This document shows positions 17,388 through 26,313 of a DNA stretch of 64,000 nucleotides, one piece after another (the first letter of the stretch is position 1; every line of letters begins with the position of its first letter). The DNA lies in NCBI RefSeq assembly GCF_003012815.1, contig NZ_PXYJ01000001.1:496001-560000 (forward strand). Reading direction: 5' to 3'. The DNA comes from Allosphingosinicella vermicomposti. GTDB lineage: Bacteria > Pseudomonadota > Alphaproteobacteria > Sphingomonadales > Sphingomonadaceae. Position numbers and translations under genes: made by a program. The notes under the pieces are model-generated. The model saw only the letters and a program-made list of their open reading frames with translations, made no database searches and was not told the DNA's origin.

Positions 17388-19001
17388 TCACATTCTAAAC
17401 ACGCCGAACTGAGCGCGTTCAGGGATGGGGGCGTTCAAGGTGGCCGCAAAGGCTAGGCCGAGGACGTCGCGGGTCTGTGCTGGGTCGATGATGCCGTCGT
17501 CCCAGAGGCGGGCTGTGGCGTAATAAGGATTGCCTTCGTCCTCGTATTTCTGGCGGATCGGAGCCTTGAAGGCTTCGGCTTGCTCCGCATCCCACGTGTC
17601 GGCGTCGCGGTGGACGGTGGCGAGAACGCTCGCGGCCTGTTCGCCGCCCATCACGCTGATGCGACTGTTGGGCCAAGTGAAAAGGAAGCGCGGGGAATAA
17701 GCCCGGCCGCACATGCCGTAATTGCCTGCCCCGAAGCTGCCGCCGATCAGCACGGTGATCTTGGGCACCTGCGCGGTGGCGACGGCGGTGACGAGCTTGG
17801 CGCCGTGCTTGGCGATCCCTTCCGCCTCATATTTGCCGCCGACCATGAAGCCGGAGATGTTCTGGAGGAACAGCAAGGGCGTGCGGCGCTGGCAGGCGAG
17901 TTCTATGAAATGCGCGCCCTTTTGCGCGCTTTCCGAAAACAGGATGCCGCTATTGGCGAGGATCGCGACCGGCATACCCCAGATGCGGGCAAAGCCGCAG
18001 ACGAGGGTCGAGCCGTAGAGCGGCTTGAATTCGTGGAATTCGCTGCCGTCTACGATCCGCGCGATGACTTCGTGGACATCGTAGGGCGTGCGGACGTCGT
18101 CGGGGATGATGCCGTAGAGATCTTCCGCGTCATATTTGGGCGGAACCGGATCGCTAAAGCCCGTGCCATGCTTCTCGACTTCGCTCGAAGCGAACGGAAG
18201 GCCGAGATTGGCGACGATGTCGCGGACGATGGCGAGGGCGTGTTCGTCATTTTCGGCAAGGTGATCGACCACGCCGGACTTGCGCGCGTGGAGGTCGCCG
18301 CCGCCCAAATCTTCGGCACTGATGACTTCGCCGGTGGCGGCCTTCACCAAAGGCGGGCCGCCGAGGAAGATTGTGCCCTGATTGCGGACGATCACGGTTT
18401 CGTCCGACATTGCGGGGACGTAGGCGCCGCCTGCGGTGCAGCTGCCCATCACGCAGGCAATCTGGGCGATGCCCTGGCTCGACATCTGCGCCTGATTGAA
18501 GAAGATGCGGCCGAAATGCTCCTTATCCGGGAAGACTTCGGCCTGGTGGGGCAGGTTCGCGCCGCCGCTATCGACGAGGTAGACGCAGGGGAGACGGTTC
18601 TGAAGGGCGATTTCCTGGGCGCGGAGATGCTTCTTCACCGTCATCGGGAAGTAGGCGCCGCCCTTCACGGTGGGATCGTTGGCGACGATCATTACATCGC
18701 GGCCCGACACGCGGCCGATGCCGCAGATCATACCGGCGCCGGGCGCTTCGTTCCCATACATTCCGTTTGCGACAAGCTGGCCTACCTCAAGGAAAGGCGA
18801 GCCGGGATCGAGAAGGCGGGTGACGCGATCGCGGGGGAGGAGCTTGCCGCGCGAGACGTGGCGTTCGCGATGCTTTTCGGGGCCGCCTTTCGCCGCCTCC
18901 GCAACCTTCGCGCGCAATTCTTCCACCAGCGCCCGGTTATGCGCGGCGTTGCGGCGGAAGGCTTCGGCCCCGTCATCGATCTTGGAGGTGAGAGCAGTCA
19001 T
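17388..19001 (-). CDS. mccB: Methylcrotonoyl-CoA carboxylase, carboxyltransferase subunit
   Basis: The beta subunit moves the carboxyl group from biotin to 3-methylcrotonyl-CoA, giving 3-methylglutaconyl-CoA. The 537-residue carboxyltransferase (crotonase-like double domain) shows [52 protein letters not shown] and [16 protein letters not shown], and in the second half [20 protein letters not shown]. These are MCC-specific rather than propionyl-CoA carboxylase patterns. ATG 19001 overlaps the stop of the small membrane gene upstream (ATGA), so translation is coupled. Confidence 0.95.
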   Translation of the reverse strand: MTALTSKIDDGAEAFRRNAAHNRALVEELRAKVAEAAKGGPEKHRERHVSRGKLLPRDRVTRLLDPGSPFLEVGQLVANGMYGNEAPGAGMICGIGRVSGRDVMIVANDPTVKGGAYFPMTVKKHLRAQEIALQNRLPCVYLVDSGGANLPHQAEVFPDKEHFGRIFFNQAQMSSQGIAQIACVMGSCTAGGAYVPAMSDETVIVRNQGTIFLGGPPLVKAATGEVISAEDLGGGDLHARKSGVVDHLAENDEHALAIVRDIVANLGLPFASSEVEKHGTGFSDPVPPKYDAEDLYGIIPDDVRTPYDVHEVIARIVDGSEFHEFKPLYGSTLVCGFARIWGMPVAILANSGILFSESAQKGAHFIELACQRRTPLLFLQNISGFMVGGKYEAEGIAKHGAKLVTAVATAQVPKITVLIGGSFGAGNYGMCGRAYSPRFLFTWPNSRISVMGGEQAASVLATVHRDADTWDAEQAEAFKAPIRQKYEDEGNPYYATARLWDDGIIDPAQTRDVLGLAFAATLNAPIPERAQFGVFRM

Positions 19002-19252
19002 ACCGGCCGCTTTCTAATGAGGTAGCGGTAAACGCCAACCAGGTTGATACAGAGCAGGATCGTGTTCTGGACCCAGAGCGCGCCTTCATTGTCGGTCAGG
19101 CCATAGGTGATGAAGGCGACGGACGAGGTGCAGAAAAGGACCATCGCATAGCCGGTCACCTTCCGACCGAGATCGAGGGCGACGAGAAGCGCTGCAAAGG
19201 CCGCGCTGCCCGCCGCATACCATTCGACGATTTCGACGAGCTTCTCGCTCAC
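18998..19252 (-). CDS. Small integral membrane protein
   Basis: The 84-residue protein has three predicted membrane helices (about 12-28, 33-51 and 58-77) with a basic tail (RYLIRKRPV). No signature is recognised. The last helix, [17 protein letters not shown], recalls small half-transporters of the PnuC/SWEET kind, but only weakly. It lies between ivd and mccB, and its stop overlaps the mccB start. It may be a transporter fragment or an accessory factor for the pathway. Confidence 0.7.
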   Translation of the reverse strand: MSEKLVEIVEWYAAGSAAFAALLVALDLGRKVTGYAMVLFCTSSVAFITYGLTDNEGALWVQNTILLCINLVGVYRYLIRKRPV

Positions 19253-19263
19253 ACTTCCTCCGT

Positions 19264-19340
19264 CACACTGGCGAAAGCCGGGGTCTGGGGACGGAAACGC
19301 GCCCTTTCGTCATGAGATTCCGGCTTCCGCCGGAATGACG
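19264..19340. repeat. Extragenic palindromic repeat, family A, copy 2
   Basis: It has the same two-arm structure as 825-903 (GGCGAAAGCCGGGGTCT... then GATTCCGGCTTCCGCCGG plus AATGACG). It lies inside the leucine operon, between ivd and the small membrane gene. It may therefore act as an mRNA stability or partial-termination element. Confidence 0.8.
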
Positions 19341-19352
19341 GGGGGAGGGGCA

Positions 19353-20507
19353 TCATGCAGCGCCGATGAGTTCGCGGCCGATCAGCATGCGGCGGATTTC
19401 ATTTGTGCCCGCGCCGATATCGAGAAGCTTGGCGTCGCGCAAGTAGCGTTCGACCGGCCAATCCTTGGTATAGCCCGCGCCACCCAAGGCCTGGATGGCT
19501 TCGAGCGAGGTCTTCACCGCATTTTCCGACGCGAGCAGGATCGCACCTGCGGCGTCGAAGCGCGTCGTCTTGCCCGCATCGCAGGCGCGGGCGACGGCGT
19601 AGACATAGGCGCGGGCCGAGTTCAGCGCGACATACATGTCGGCGACCTTGGCCTGGATGAGCTGGAAACTGCCGATCGGGTTGCCGAACTGCTTGCGCTC
19701 GCGAACATAAGGCAGGACGACGTCGAGGCAGGCCTGCATGATTCCGAGCTGGATGCCCGCAAGGACGGTGCGCTCATAATCAAGGCCGGACATGAGGACG
19801 CCAACGCCGCCGTTGAGCGGACCCATGACATTTTCTTCCGGAACTTCGCAGTCGTTGAAGACGAGCTCGGCGGTCGGCGAACCGCGCATGCCCATTTTCG
19901 GGATCTTCTGGCCGATCGAGAAGCCCGGCATGTCCTTTTCGATGATGAAGGTGGTGATGCCCCGGCTGCCCTCGCCCGTCTTCGCATAGACGACGAGCGT
20001 GTCGGCATAAGCCGCGTTGGTGATCCAGAATTTGGTGCCGTTGAGGACGTAGCGGTCTCCCTTCTTCTCGGCGCGCATCTTCATGCCGACAACGTCGGAT
20101 CCGGCGCCCGCTTCGGACATGGCGAGGCTGCCGACATGTTCACCGCTGATGAGCTTGGGCAGATATTTCGCCTTCTGCTCCGGGTTCGCCCAGCGGCGGA
20201 TCTGGTTGACGCAGAGGTTCGAGTGCGCGCCGTAGGAGAGGCCGATCGAGGCGGAGGCGCGGGCGATTTCTTCCTGCGCGACGACATGTTCGAGATAGCC
20301 GAGGCCGAGGCCGCCAAGCTCTTCCTCGACAGTGATGCCGTGTAGGCCCAGCGCGCCCATTTCCGGCCAGAGTTCGACCGGAAACCAGTCCTCCTCGTCG
20401 ATCTTCGCGGCCAAAGGCTGGATGCGATCGGCGGCGAAACGGGCAGTGGTCTCGCGGATGGCGTCCGCCATCTCGCCGAGCGCGAAATCGAGTCCGAAGT
20501 CGGACAT
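19353..20507 (-). CDS. ivd: Isovaleryl-CoA dehydrogenase
   Basis: This FAD-dependent acyl-CoA dehydrogenase oxidises isovaleryl-CoA to 3-methylcrotonyl-CoA, the step before MCC in leucine breakdown. The 384-residue protein has the N-terminal helical domain, the beta domain with LAMSEAGAGSDVVGMK and KFWITNAAYAD, and the C-terminal domain with the IVD-type catalytic Glu in LDYERTVLAG. It ends with YLRDAKLLDIGAGTNEIRR. ATG 20507 follows GGAGAGGCCTCAC and is preferred over the longer frame to 20570. It is the first gene of the operon ivd, membrane protein, mccB, hypothetical, mccA. Confidence 0.93.
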   Translation of the reverse strand: MSDFGLDFALGEMADAIRETTARFAADRIQPLAAKIDEEDWFPVELWPEMGALGLHGITVEEELGGLGLGYLEHVVAQEEIARASASIGLSYGAHSNLCVNQIRRWANPEQKAKYLPKLISGEHVGSLAMSEAGAGSDVVGMKMRAEKKGDRYVLNGTKFWITNAAYADTLVVYAKTGEGSRGITTFIIEKDMPGFSIGQKIPKMGMRGSPTAELVFNDCEVPEENVMGPLNGGVGVLMSGLDYERTVLAGIQLGIMQACLDVVLPYVRERKQFGNPIGSFQLIQAKVADMYVALNSARAYVYAVARACDAGKTTRFDAAGAILLASENAVKTSLEAIQALGGAGYTKDWPVERYLRDAKLLDIGAGTNEIRRMLIGRELIGAA

Positions 20508-20603
20508 GTGAGGCCTCTCCTTATTTTGATCCGGCCCTAGCGTGGGGGAAAGGTTTGAACAAGGCGGCAAGGGGGCTTATGTGCAGTGCACAATAGCCTC
20601 CCT

Positions 20604-20672
20604 CGTCATCGCGATGAGTGCAGCGAGGCGGCGATCCAGTGGCTGGATTGCTTCGCTGCGCTCGTAATGACG
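20604..20672. repeat. Extragenic palindromic repeat, family B, copy 3
   Basis: It starts CGTCATCGCGATGAG, and ends GGATTGCTTCGCTGCGCTCG plus TAATGACG. The right arm is close to that of the perfect copy at 2031-2100; the left arm has changed. It sits between the divergent ivd and thiolase genes, 23 bp before the thiolase start codon. Confidence 0.85.
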
Positions 20673-20695
20673 AAGTCGGAAACCAGGAGTTTATC

Positions 20696-21883
20696 ATGAC
20701 CGCCGATCCCGTTGTCATTCTTTCCTACGCCCGCACGCCGATGGGTGCGTTCCAGGGTAGCCTGTCGAACGTCAGTGCGCCGGAGCTTGGCGCGGTTGCG
20801 GTCAAGGCCGCCGTCGAGCGGGCCGGGATCGCCAATGAAGATGTCGAGCGCATCTATATGGGCTGCGTGCTGTCCGCCGGCCTCGGCCAGGCGCCAGCGC
20901 GTCAGGCGGCACTGAAGGCGGGCCTTCCGAAAGATGTCGAGGCGGTCACCATCAACAAGATGTGCGGTTCGGGCATGAAGGCGGCGATGATGGCGGCCGA
21001 TTCCATCGCGGCCGGTTCCAGCGACATCATCATCGCGGGCGGCATGGAGAGCATGACCAACGCCCCTTACCTCATGAAGAAGCATCGCGGCGGCGCGCGC
21101 ATCGGCCATGACGCAATCTACGACCATATGATGCTGGACGGCCTGGAAGACGCTTACGAGCCGGGCCGGGCCATGGGCACCTTCGCCGAGGACACGTCGC
21201 GCGAATATCAGTTCACCCGCGAGGCGCAGGACGCCTATGCGATCGAATCTCTCGCCCGTGCCGTGAAGGCGCAGGATAGCGGTGGCTTCGACAAGGAGAT
21301 CGTGCCCGTCACGGTCAAGACCCGCGCTGGCGAAGAAGTGGTTTCGCAGGATGAAAGCCCCAAGAAAGGCAAGCCGGACAAGATTCCGTCGCTGAAGCCC
21401 GCCTTCGCCAAGGATGGCACGATCACGGCGGCGACCTCCTCCTCCATCAACGACGGTGCGGCGGCGCTGGTGCTGGCGCGTGAATCGGTAGCGACGGCGA
21501 AGGGTTTGAAGCCGGTCGCGCGCATTGTGGGCCACACGGCCCACGCCCGCGAGCCGGAGCGCTTCACCACTGCCCCGATCGGCGCGATCGAGAAGCTGCT
21601 CCAGAAGACGGGCTGGAAGGTCGAGGATGTCGATCTGTTCGAAATCAACGAAGCCTTTGCCTGCGTGTCGATGGCCGCGATGCGCGATCTCGGCATTCCG
21701 CATGAGAAGGTGAACATTCACGGCGGCGCCGTGGCGCTCGGTCATCCGATCGGCGCTTCGGGTGCGCGGATTTTGTCCACCCTCCTCGCGGCCCTTGAGC
21801 GCACGGGCGGGAAGAAGGGCATTGCCAGCCTCTGCATCGGCGGCGGCGAAGCCACCGCAATGGCGGTGGAATTGGTGGACTGA
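20696..21883 (+). CDS. Acetyl-CoA C-acetyltransferase (thiolase)
   Basis: This thiolase condenses or cleaves acetoacetyl-CoA. It would receive acetoacetate-derived units from the leucine pathway on the opposite strand. The 395-residue protein has the nucleophilic Cys in NKMCGSGMKA, the active-site NEAFA, GGAVALGHPIGASGA with its His, and the second Cys in SLCIGGGEA. ATG 20696 follows CCAGGAG. Chain-length specificity cannot be read from the sequence; the compact loop and context favour a biosynthetic-type acetoacetyl-CoA thiolase. Confidence 0.92.
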   Translation: MTADPVVILSYARTPMGAFQGSLSNVSAPELGAVAVKAAVERAGIANEDVERIYMGCVLSAGLGQAPARQAALKAGLPKDVEAVTINKMCGSGMKAAMMAADSIAAGSSDIIIAGGMESMTNAPYLMKKHRGGARIGHDAIYDHMMLDGLEDAYEPGRAMGTFAEDTSREYQFTREAQDAYAIESLARAVKAQDSGGFDKEIVPVTVKTRAGEEVVSQDESPKKGKPDKIPSLKPAFAKDGTITAATSSSINDGAAALVLARESVATAKGLKPVARIVGHTAHAREPERFTTAPIGAIEKLLQKTGWKVEDVDLFEINEAFACVSMAAMRDLGIPHEKVNIHGGAVALGHPIGASGARILSTLLAALERTGGKKGIASLCIGGGEATAMAVELVD

Positions 21884-22164
21884 CTTCGAATTGGACCGCC
21901 CTCTTGATAGTGGCGGTCCTAACCGATGGCGGTCCGAGGGGGGAGGGGCGCCTTACCAGGATTAACGCCTTCCCTGCCTTTCTTCCTGTAGCTTGACGCA
22001 ACTATACCATCTCGCGATACCAGCGGCGCTGGGCGCATCGCCAAAGCGCAGTCGCAGCAGCCAACTACCCCGCAGGCGCGCTATGCCTCCGATCTATTAT
22101 CCCTAATTTAGTATCGAGGTTATCGCGCTACTGAGGCCACGAACGCCTCGAACCGATTAGCGCA
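21884..22164. other. Intergenic region with an 8-bp stem-loop
   Basis: This stretch separates the 3' ends of the thiolase and the P-type ATPase. GGACCGCC (21893-21900) pairs with GGCGGTCC (21912-21919), and a third GGCGGTCC copy follows at 21928-21935. No T-run follows, so a classic intrinsic terminator is not evident. The remainder (to 22164) shows no convincing reading frame or RNA gene. Confidence 0.5.
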
Positions 22165-24582
22165 TTATTGGTTTCTTTTGGCTAGTGCAGGCATGGATCC
22201 GAGCACGCCTATGCCAAAGACGAGCAGCCAATCTCCGAGCGGGAGCGGAGCCGCGTGCAGCAAGTCCGCCAAGCCGGGGATCGATAACAAGCTGGACGAG
22301 AGCCAGGTCAGGGCGATTATCGCCATCGAAACGATGCTTCGACGCGAAAGGAATAGTGTTACGGCGCCTAATGCGGCGGTTAGGCAAACGAGCGCGCTAG
22401 ATCGCGCCGCTTCGATCCCCAGCCTGTCAAGATTACTGAGGAAAGCGTAAATGACGGCGCCGGTTACCAAGGTGCCTGTGCTGATAATGACCGCCCAATC
22501 CCGCGCTGAAAAGAAGGTAGAGCCCGGGAAGGGCACGGGCTCTTCGGTCGACTTGTCGGCAAATGCGAGGATCGAGGCCGGATGAATGAGCAGCTCCAGC
22601 CAGACGATGTGAATGGGCAGGTAGAGTAAGGGATAGCCGAAAAATGGAATTACCGCCGCCGAGCAAACGAGCGGTATATGGATCATCAGCAAAAAGGCGA
22701 AGCTGCGCTTCAGGTTGGCGAAAAGCTGCCGTCCCTCCGCGATTGCGTCGATAATCGTTCCGAGATTATCGTCGAGGAGGACGATGTCTGCCACTTCACG
22801 TGCGCTACGGGTGCCCGTGAGGCCCATGGCGATGGAGACATCCGCCTCTCGCAAGGCGAGAACGTCATTCACGCCGTCCCCCGTTGCCGCTACGACCTCG
22901 CCGGGCTGCCGGAGTGCGATGACGATCTGCTTTTTCTGAATTGGCGATACCCGCGCGAAGATGTCAGCGGCTCCTGAGACGCTATTCGCCGTCAGCTGGT
23001 CTCCGGTCATGACCTTGGAGTCTTCGGGGAACCCTGCCATTCGGGCGATCGCCGCGGCGGTTTCCGGGTGATCGCCCGTCACCATTACCACTCTCACGCC
23101 GAACTGGCGTGCACGTGCCAATGCCTCCTTGGCACCGGACTTCAGGAGATCGGAGAAGCCAAGAAGGCCGACAAAGTGATAGCCGCCCGCCGGTTCGGCT
23201 AGAGGACTGGAGGGCAGACTTTGAGATGCACAGCCAATCACCTTCTCCGCCCGACTGGCCGCCTTGCTGACTTCGGCGAGCCAACGCTGGCGTTCATCGG
23301 GGCTAAGCTTGCACATCGCAATCACATCTTCGGCAGCACCCTTGAGCATGATGCGAGCCTCCCGAGGACCAATCCAGAATGCCGCTTCATGACGACGACC
23401 TTCCGTAAAGGGATAAGAGGTTCGCAGGGACCATGAGGAATCGAGAGGCGGCGCCTGCGCCGCAATCGCATCGTCCAGGGGATCCTGGGCGCCGCTCTGC
23501 GCCGCCATAAGCGCGGACTTCAGGACGTCGGCGCGGCTATATCCGGCTGCGGGCGTCACAGATGAAAGGCTCAGCCTCCCTTCGGTGATTGTGCCCGTCT
23601 TGTCGGTGCATATGATCGATACGCGGCCGATATTCTCGACCGCCATGGCATGCCGGACCAGCGCGCGCCGCCGTGCGAGCCGGACAACCCCGGCAGCCAG
23701 GGAGAAGGTGAGGACGACCGGGAATTCTTCCGGTATTGCGGCGACCGCCAGGGTGGCGGCGCTCATGAGTGCATCGATAAGCCCAAAACCCTGCCACAGC
23801 CGGACCGCCGCGAGCAGCAAACAGAGGGCGAGAGCAGCGCCCAGCAGGATGCGGACGAGGCCCAATACGGCCTTTTGAAGCCGCGTCTGGCCCGCAGGGC
23901 CCGCAACGGCAGTCTGGACGATCTGGCCATAAAGGGTGTCTGAGCCGGTAAAAATGGCTATCATGACAGCCTTCCCGGTCAACAGACGCGCGCCTGCGAA
24001 AGCCCAATTTTCATCCGACAGGCTTCCGCCGGTGGGCTTGGCCGTCCAACCGGTCTGGACCGGCGCCTTGCCAACAGGTTCAGCCTCGCCCGTCAGGACC
24101 GATTCATCGGCCTTTGCTCCCTCGCTTAAGAGGATGAGACCGTCGACGGGGAAGGACGCGCCAGCCTCTAGCAAGATAGCGTCGCCGGGCACCAGATCTT
24201 CGGCAGAGATCAGTCGCTTTTCGCCTTGCCGGATGACGAGGGCGGAGGAAGCAAGGACGCTTCCGAGCGCCTCGATCGAGACTTCCGCCCTCCGGTGAAG
24301 GAAGAAATCCATTCCGACGAGGGGGACGACGGCAAAGGCCAGAATCCAGGCGTCGCGATAGTCGCCGACCATCATGAAGAGCAGCCCGGTCAGAAGGAGA
24401 AACCAGATCATAGGGTCGCGAGCCGTATCCCGCGCCAATGCTGTGCCGGAATGAGGCGGGCGTTCCGCGATCCGGTTGGTTCCGAAGCGTGCGCGCCGCT
24501 TCGCCGTCTCTTCCTCGGTCAATCCTGCTGCCGGATCGGTCTGGAGGAGCGTTAGTCGGTCGGTGGGCAGCGTTCGCCGCAC
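22165..24582 (-). CDS. Cation-transporting P-type ATPase
   Basis: The 805-residue membrane pump has the actuator motif TGE (164-166), the membrane motif PEEFP (284-288), the phosphorylated Asp in DKTGT (327-331), and the hinge GDGVNDVLALREADVSIAMG. There are several transmembrane pairs. The architecture is that of P2-like pumps (Ca2+/H+/Mg2+), not the heavy-metal P1B type: there is no CPC and no N-terminal metal domain. The ion is not determinable. GTG 24582 follows GAGGGAATGAG, just after the universal stress protein gene, so it is third in a CBS-USP-ATPase operon. That placement suggests ion homeostasis under low oxygen or stress. Confidence 0.9.
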   Translation of the reverse strand: MRRTLPTDRLTLLQTDPAAGLTEEETAKRRARFGTNRIAERPPHSGTALARDTARDPMIWFLLLTGLLFMMVGDYRDAWILAFAVVPLVGMDFFLHRRAEVSIEALGSVLASSALVIRQGEKRLISAEDLVPGDAILLEAGASFPVDGLILLSEGAKADESVLTGEAEPVGKAPVQTGWTAKPTGGSLSDENWAFAGARLLTGKAVMIAIFTGSDTLYGQIVQTAVAGPAGQTRLQKAVLGLVRILLGAALALCLLLAAVRLWQGFGLIDALMSAATLAVAAIPEEFPVVLTFSLAAGVVRLARRRALVRHAMAVENIGRVSIICTDKTGTITEGRLSLSSVTPAAGYSRADVLKSALMAAQSGAQDPLDDAIAAQAPPLDSSWSLRTSYPFTEGRRHEAAFWIGPREARIMLKGAAEDVIAMCKLSPDERQRWLAEVSKAASRAEKVIGCASQSLPSSPLAEPAGGYHFVGLLGFSDLLKSGAKEALARARQFGVRVVMVTGDHPETAAAIARMAGFPEDSKVMTGDQLTANSVSGAADIFARVSPIQKKQIVIALRQPGEVVAATGDGVNDVLALREADVSIAMGLTGTRSAREVADIVLLDDNLGTIIDAIAEGRQLFANLKRSFAFLLMIHIPLVCSAAVIPFFGYPLLYLPIHIVWLELLIHPASILAFADKSTEEPVPFPGSTFFSARDWAVIISTGTLVTGAVIYAFLSNLDRLGIEAARSSALVCLTAALGAVTLFLSRRSIVSMAIIALTWLSSSLLSIPGLADLLHAAPLPLGDWLLVFGIGVLGSMPALAKRNQ

Positions 24583-24583
24583 C

Positions 24584-25006
24584 TCATTCCCTCACGATGA
24601 AGACGGAACAATGGGCGTGACGGACCACGCGCGCGGCATGGGCGCCGAGCAGGTAGTCCTTCATCTCCGGCCGGTGGGCCGACATGACGATTAGGTCGGC
24701 CCCCATCACCCGCGCGTCTTCAACGATGCTCCTATAAACACTGCCTCGGCCGACCCGGGTTGACACGCCCGGCGCGTCCTCAATTTCAGCGGCGAGGTTC
24801 GACAGCCGCGCTTCGGTAACGGAGACGAATTCGCGATAGCCGATCGCCGACCATTCCGCCGCTTCCGCGGCATCGGGATTGCTGATGACGGTGTAGAGGG
24901 TGAGGCGGCAGCTGAAATTGCGGGTAAGAGAGAGTGCTGCCGGCAGCGCCTTGCGCCAACTACTCGGCTCGTCGAGGTCGAGGGGGAGAAGGATGTGGGA
25001 AAACAT
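24584..25006 (-). CDS. Universal stress protein (single domain)
   Basis: The 140-residue UspA-fold protein starts FSHILLPLDLDEPS and has the C-terminal DLIVMSAHRPEMKDYLLGAHAARVVRHAHCSVFIV. This resembles the nucleotide-binding end of the family, but the usual G-x2-G loop is degenerate (SAHRPEMKDYLLG). An upstream ATG at 25027 overlaps the CBS gene stop, but ATG 25006 has GGAGAAGGT in front and gives the expected start. It is one of four intact USP genes in 22-43 kb. Confidence 0.88.
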   Translation of the reverse strand: MFSHILLPLDLDEPSSWRKALPAALSLTRNFSCRLTLYTVISNPDAAEAAEWSAIGYREFVSVTEARLSNLAAEIEDAPGVSTRVGRGSVYRSIVEDARVMGADLIVMSAHRPEMKDYLLGAHAARVVRHAHCSVFIVRE

Positions 25007-25023
25007 ACCTTCTCCGCGCACGC

Positions 25024-25467
25024 TCATGCCGGGATCGTCTGGCAGTGGCGGCCAGAGGGTCGCGCAATGCTGCTCAGTGCCTCTCCGACATCCTCTTCAT
25101 CGTCGCCCTCGCGTGCGGCATCGCCGATCGAAACGATGCCGATCAGCGCGCCATCCTTGGTCGTGACCGGCATACGGCGGATCTGCTCGTCTCCCATGCG
25201 GTCGAGGACGTCTTCCAGATCGTCATCTTCCATACAGGTTTCGACATCTTCGGACATGACACGCATCACCGGCGTACCGTGGTGCAGCCCAGCGCCGACG
25301 CCGCGAATGGCGATGTCGCGATCGGTCACCATCCCCACCAGCAATCCGCCATCTACGACGGGCAGGACGCCGACGTCCATTTCCCCCATCATCTTGGCGG
25401 CATCGACGATTGTATCGGTAGGGCCGATCGTTTCGACAGACGGGGTCATGATATTCTTGACCTTCAT
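25024..25467 (-). CDS. CBS-pair domain protein
   Basis: The 147-residue protein has two CBS motifs (about 1-60 and 68-128), with NIMTPSVETIGPTDTI, GVLPVVDGGLLVGMVTDRDIAIR and RRMPVTTKDGALIGIVSIGD. CBS pairs bind adenine nucleotides and act as energy sensors; the standalone type is common in stress and hypoxia regulons. It is followed directly by a USP gene. About 80 bp upstream lies the 18-bp motif shared exactly with the USP gene at 42408. Confidence 0.92.
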   Translation of the reverse strand: MKVKNIMTPSVETIGPTDTIVDAAKMMGEMDVGVLPVVDGGLLVGMVTDRDIAIRGVGAGLHHGTPVMRVMSEDVETCMEDDDLEDVLDRMGDEQIRRMPVTTKDGALIGIVSIGDAAREGDDEEDVGEALSSIARPSGRHCQTIPA

Positions 25468-25533
25468 GGCTCTCTCCTTGTGATTGAGGCGACTCTGCTG
25501 CGGTCATGATCGACCGGGAGGCGAGCCCGACAA

Positions 25534-25551
25534 ATCCGGGATGTTACGGAT
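25534..25551 (-). promoter_or_regulatory. Conserved 18-bp motif upstream of CBS and ABC genes
   Basis: Read on the minus strand this is ATCCGTAACATCCCGGAT, identical in 18/18 positions to 42334-42351. It carries inverted ATCCG/CGGAT ends. It lies 80 bp before the CBS start and about 60 bp before the divergent ABC gene. It is a candidate binding site for the FixJ-type regulator of this island. Confidence 0.6.
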
Positions 25552-25608
25552 TGGGCGCCGTTTCTTCCTTGCCTAGCCTCGGTTGTCCTCGGCTCGATCG
25601 GAAAAAGG

Positions 25609-26313
25609 ATGGCGGCGGTCTACAGGGTGGAAGGTCTCACGAAGACCTACGGCAGCGGTGCCGGTATCGTGCACGCGCTCCGAGGCGTAGACCTCACGAT
25701 CGAGGAAGGGACGATGGCGGTCCTCCTCGGTTCTTCCGGCTCCGGCAAGTCAACCTTGCTCAATATTCTCGGCGGCCTGGACACGGCGACGGCGGGACAA
25801 GTGTTATTCTACGATCTCGATCTCACCGCCTGCAACGAGGATCAACTGACGGAATATCGACGGCAAAGCGTCGGCTTCGTTTTCCAATTCTACAATCTGA
25901 TCGCATCTTTGACCGCGCGGGAAAATGTAGCGCTGATTACCGAAATTGCGGAGAATCCCCTCGATCCAGCCGAGGCGCTCCGGCTGGTCGGGCTCGAGGC
26001 AAGGCTCGACCATTTCCCATCTCAGCTTTCAGGTGGCGAGCAGCAACGGGTGGCTATCGCCCGCGCCATCGCCAAGCAGCCCAGGGTGTTGCTTTGCGAC
26101 GAGCCGACAGGGGCATTGGACAGCGCGACCGGAACACGCGTGTTGGCGGCGATCGAGGAGGTGAACAAGGCACTTGGCACCACCAGCCTGGTTATCACCC
26201 ACAATGCGGTGATTGCCGACATGGCCGACGAGGTCATCTTGTTCGGCGATGGCCAGATCGCCGGACGCAGGCGGAATAAGGCGCGCAAGCCGGTAACGGA
26301 GCTTCGCTGGTGA
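25609..26313 (+). CDS. ABC transporter ATP-binding protein (LolD/MacB type)
   Basis: The 234-residue ATPase shows Walker [11 protein letters not shown]-loop VFQFYNLI, signature [14 protein letters not shown], Walker [12 protein letters not shown] and a switch His in ITHN. It belongs with FtsX-partner ATPases that drive mechanotransmission-type exporters. It overlaps the start of the permease gene by 4 bp. ATG 25609 follows GGAAAAAGG. The substrate is unknown. Confidence 0.93.
   Translation: MAAVYRVEGLTKTYGSGAGIVHALRGVDLTIEEGTMAVLLGSSGSGKSTLLNILGGLDTATAGQVLFYDLDLTACNEDQLTEYRRQSVGFVFQFYNLIASLTARENVALITEIAENPLDPAEALRLVGLEARLDHFPSQLSGGEQQRVAIARAIAKQPRVLLCDEPTGALDSATGTRVLAAIEEVNKALGTTSLVITHNAVIADMADEVILFGDGQIAGRRRNKARKPVTELRW

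Noticed and set aside
17580-19025. Long plus-strand frame opposite mccB (and similar ones at 15343-16734, 4947-6152 and 11523-13103)
   Set aside because: All lie entirely opposite well-recognised genes, have shadow composition (Asp/His/Arg-rich) and lack ribosome binding sites.
21893-21919. Intrinsic terminator after the thiolase gene
   Set aside because: The stem is only 8 bp with an 11-nt loop and no T-run on either strand. Kept as a structural note only.
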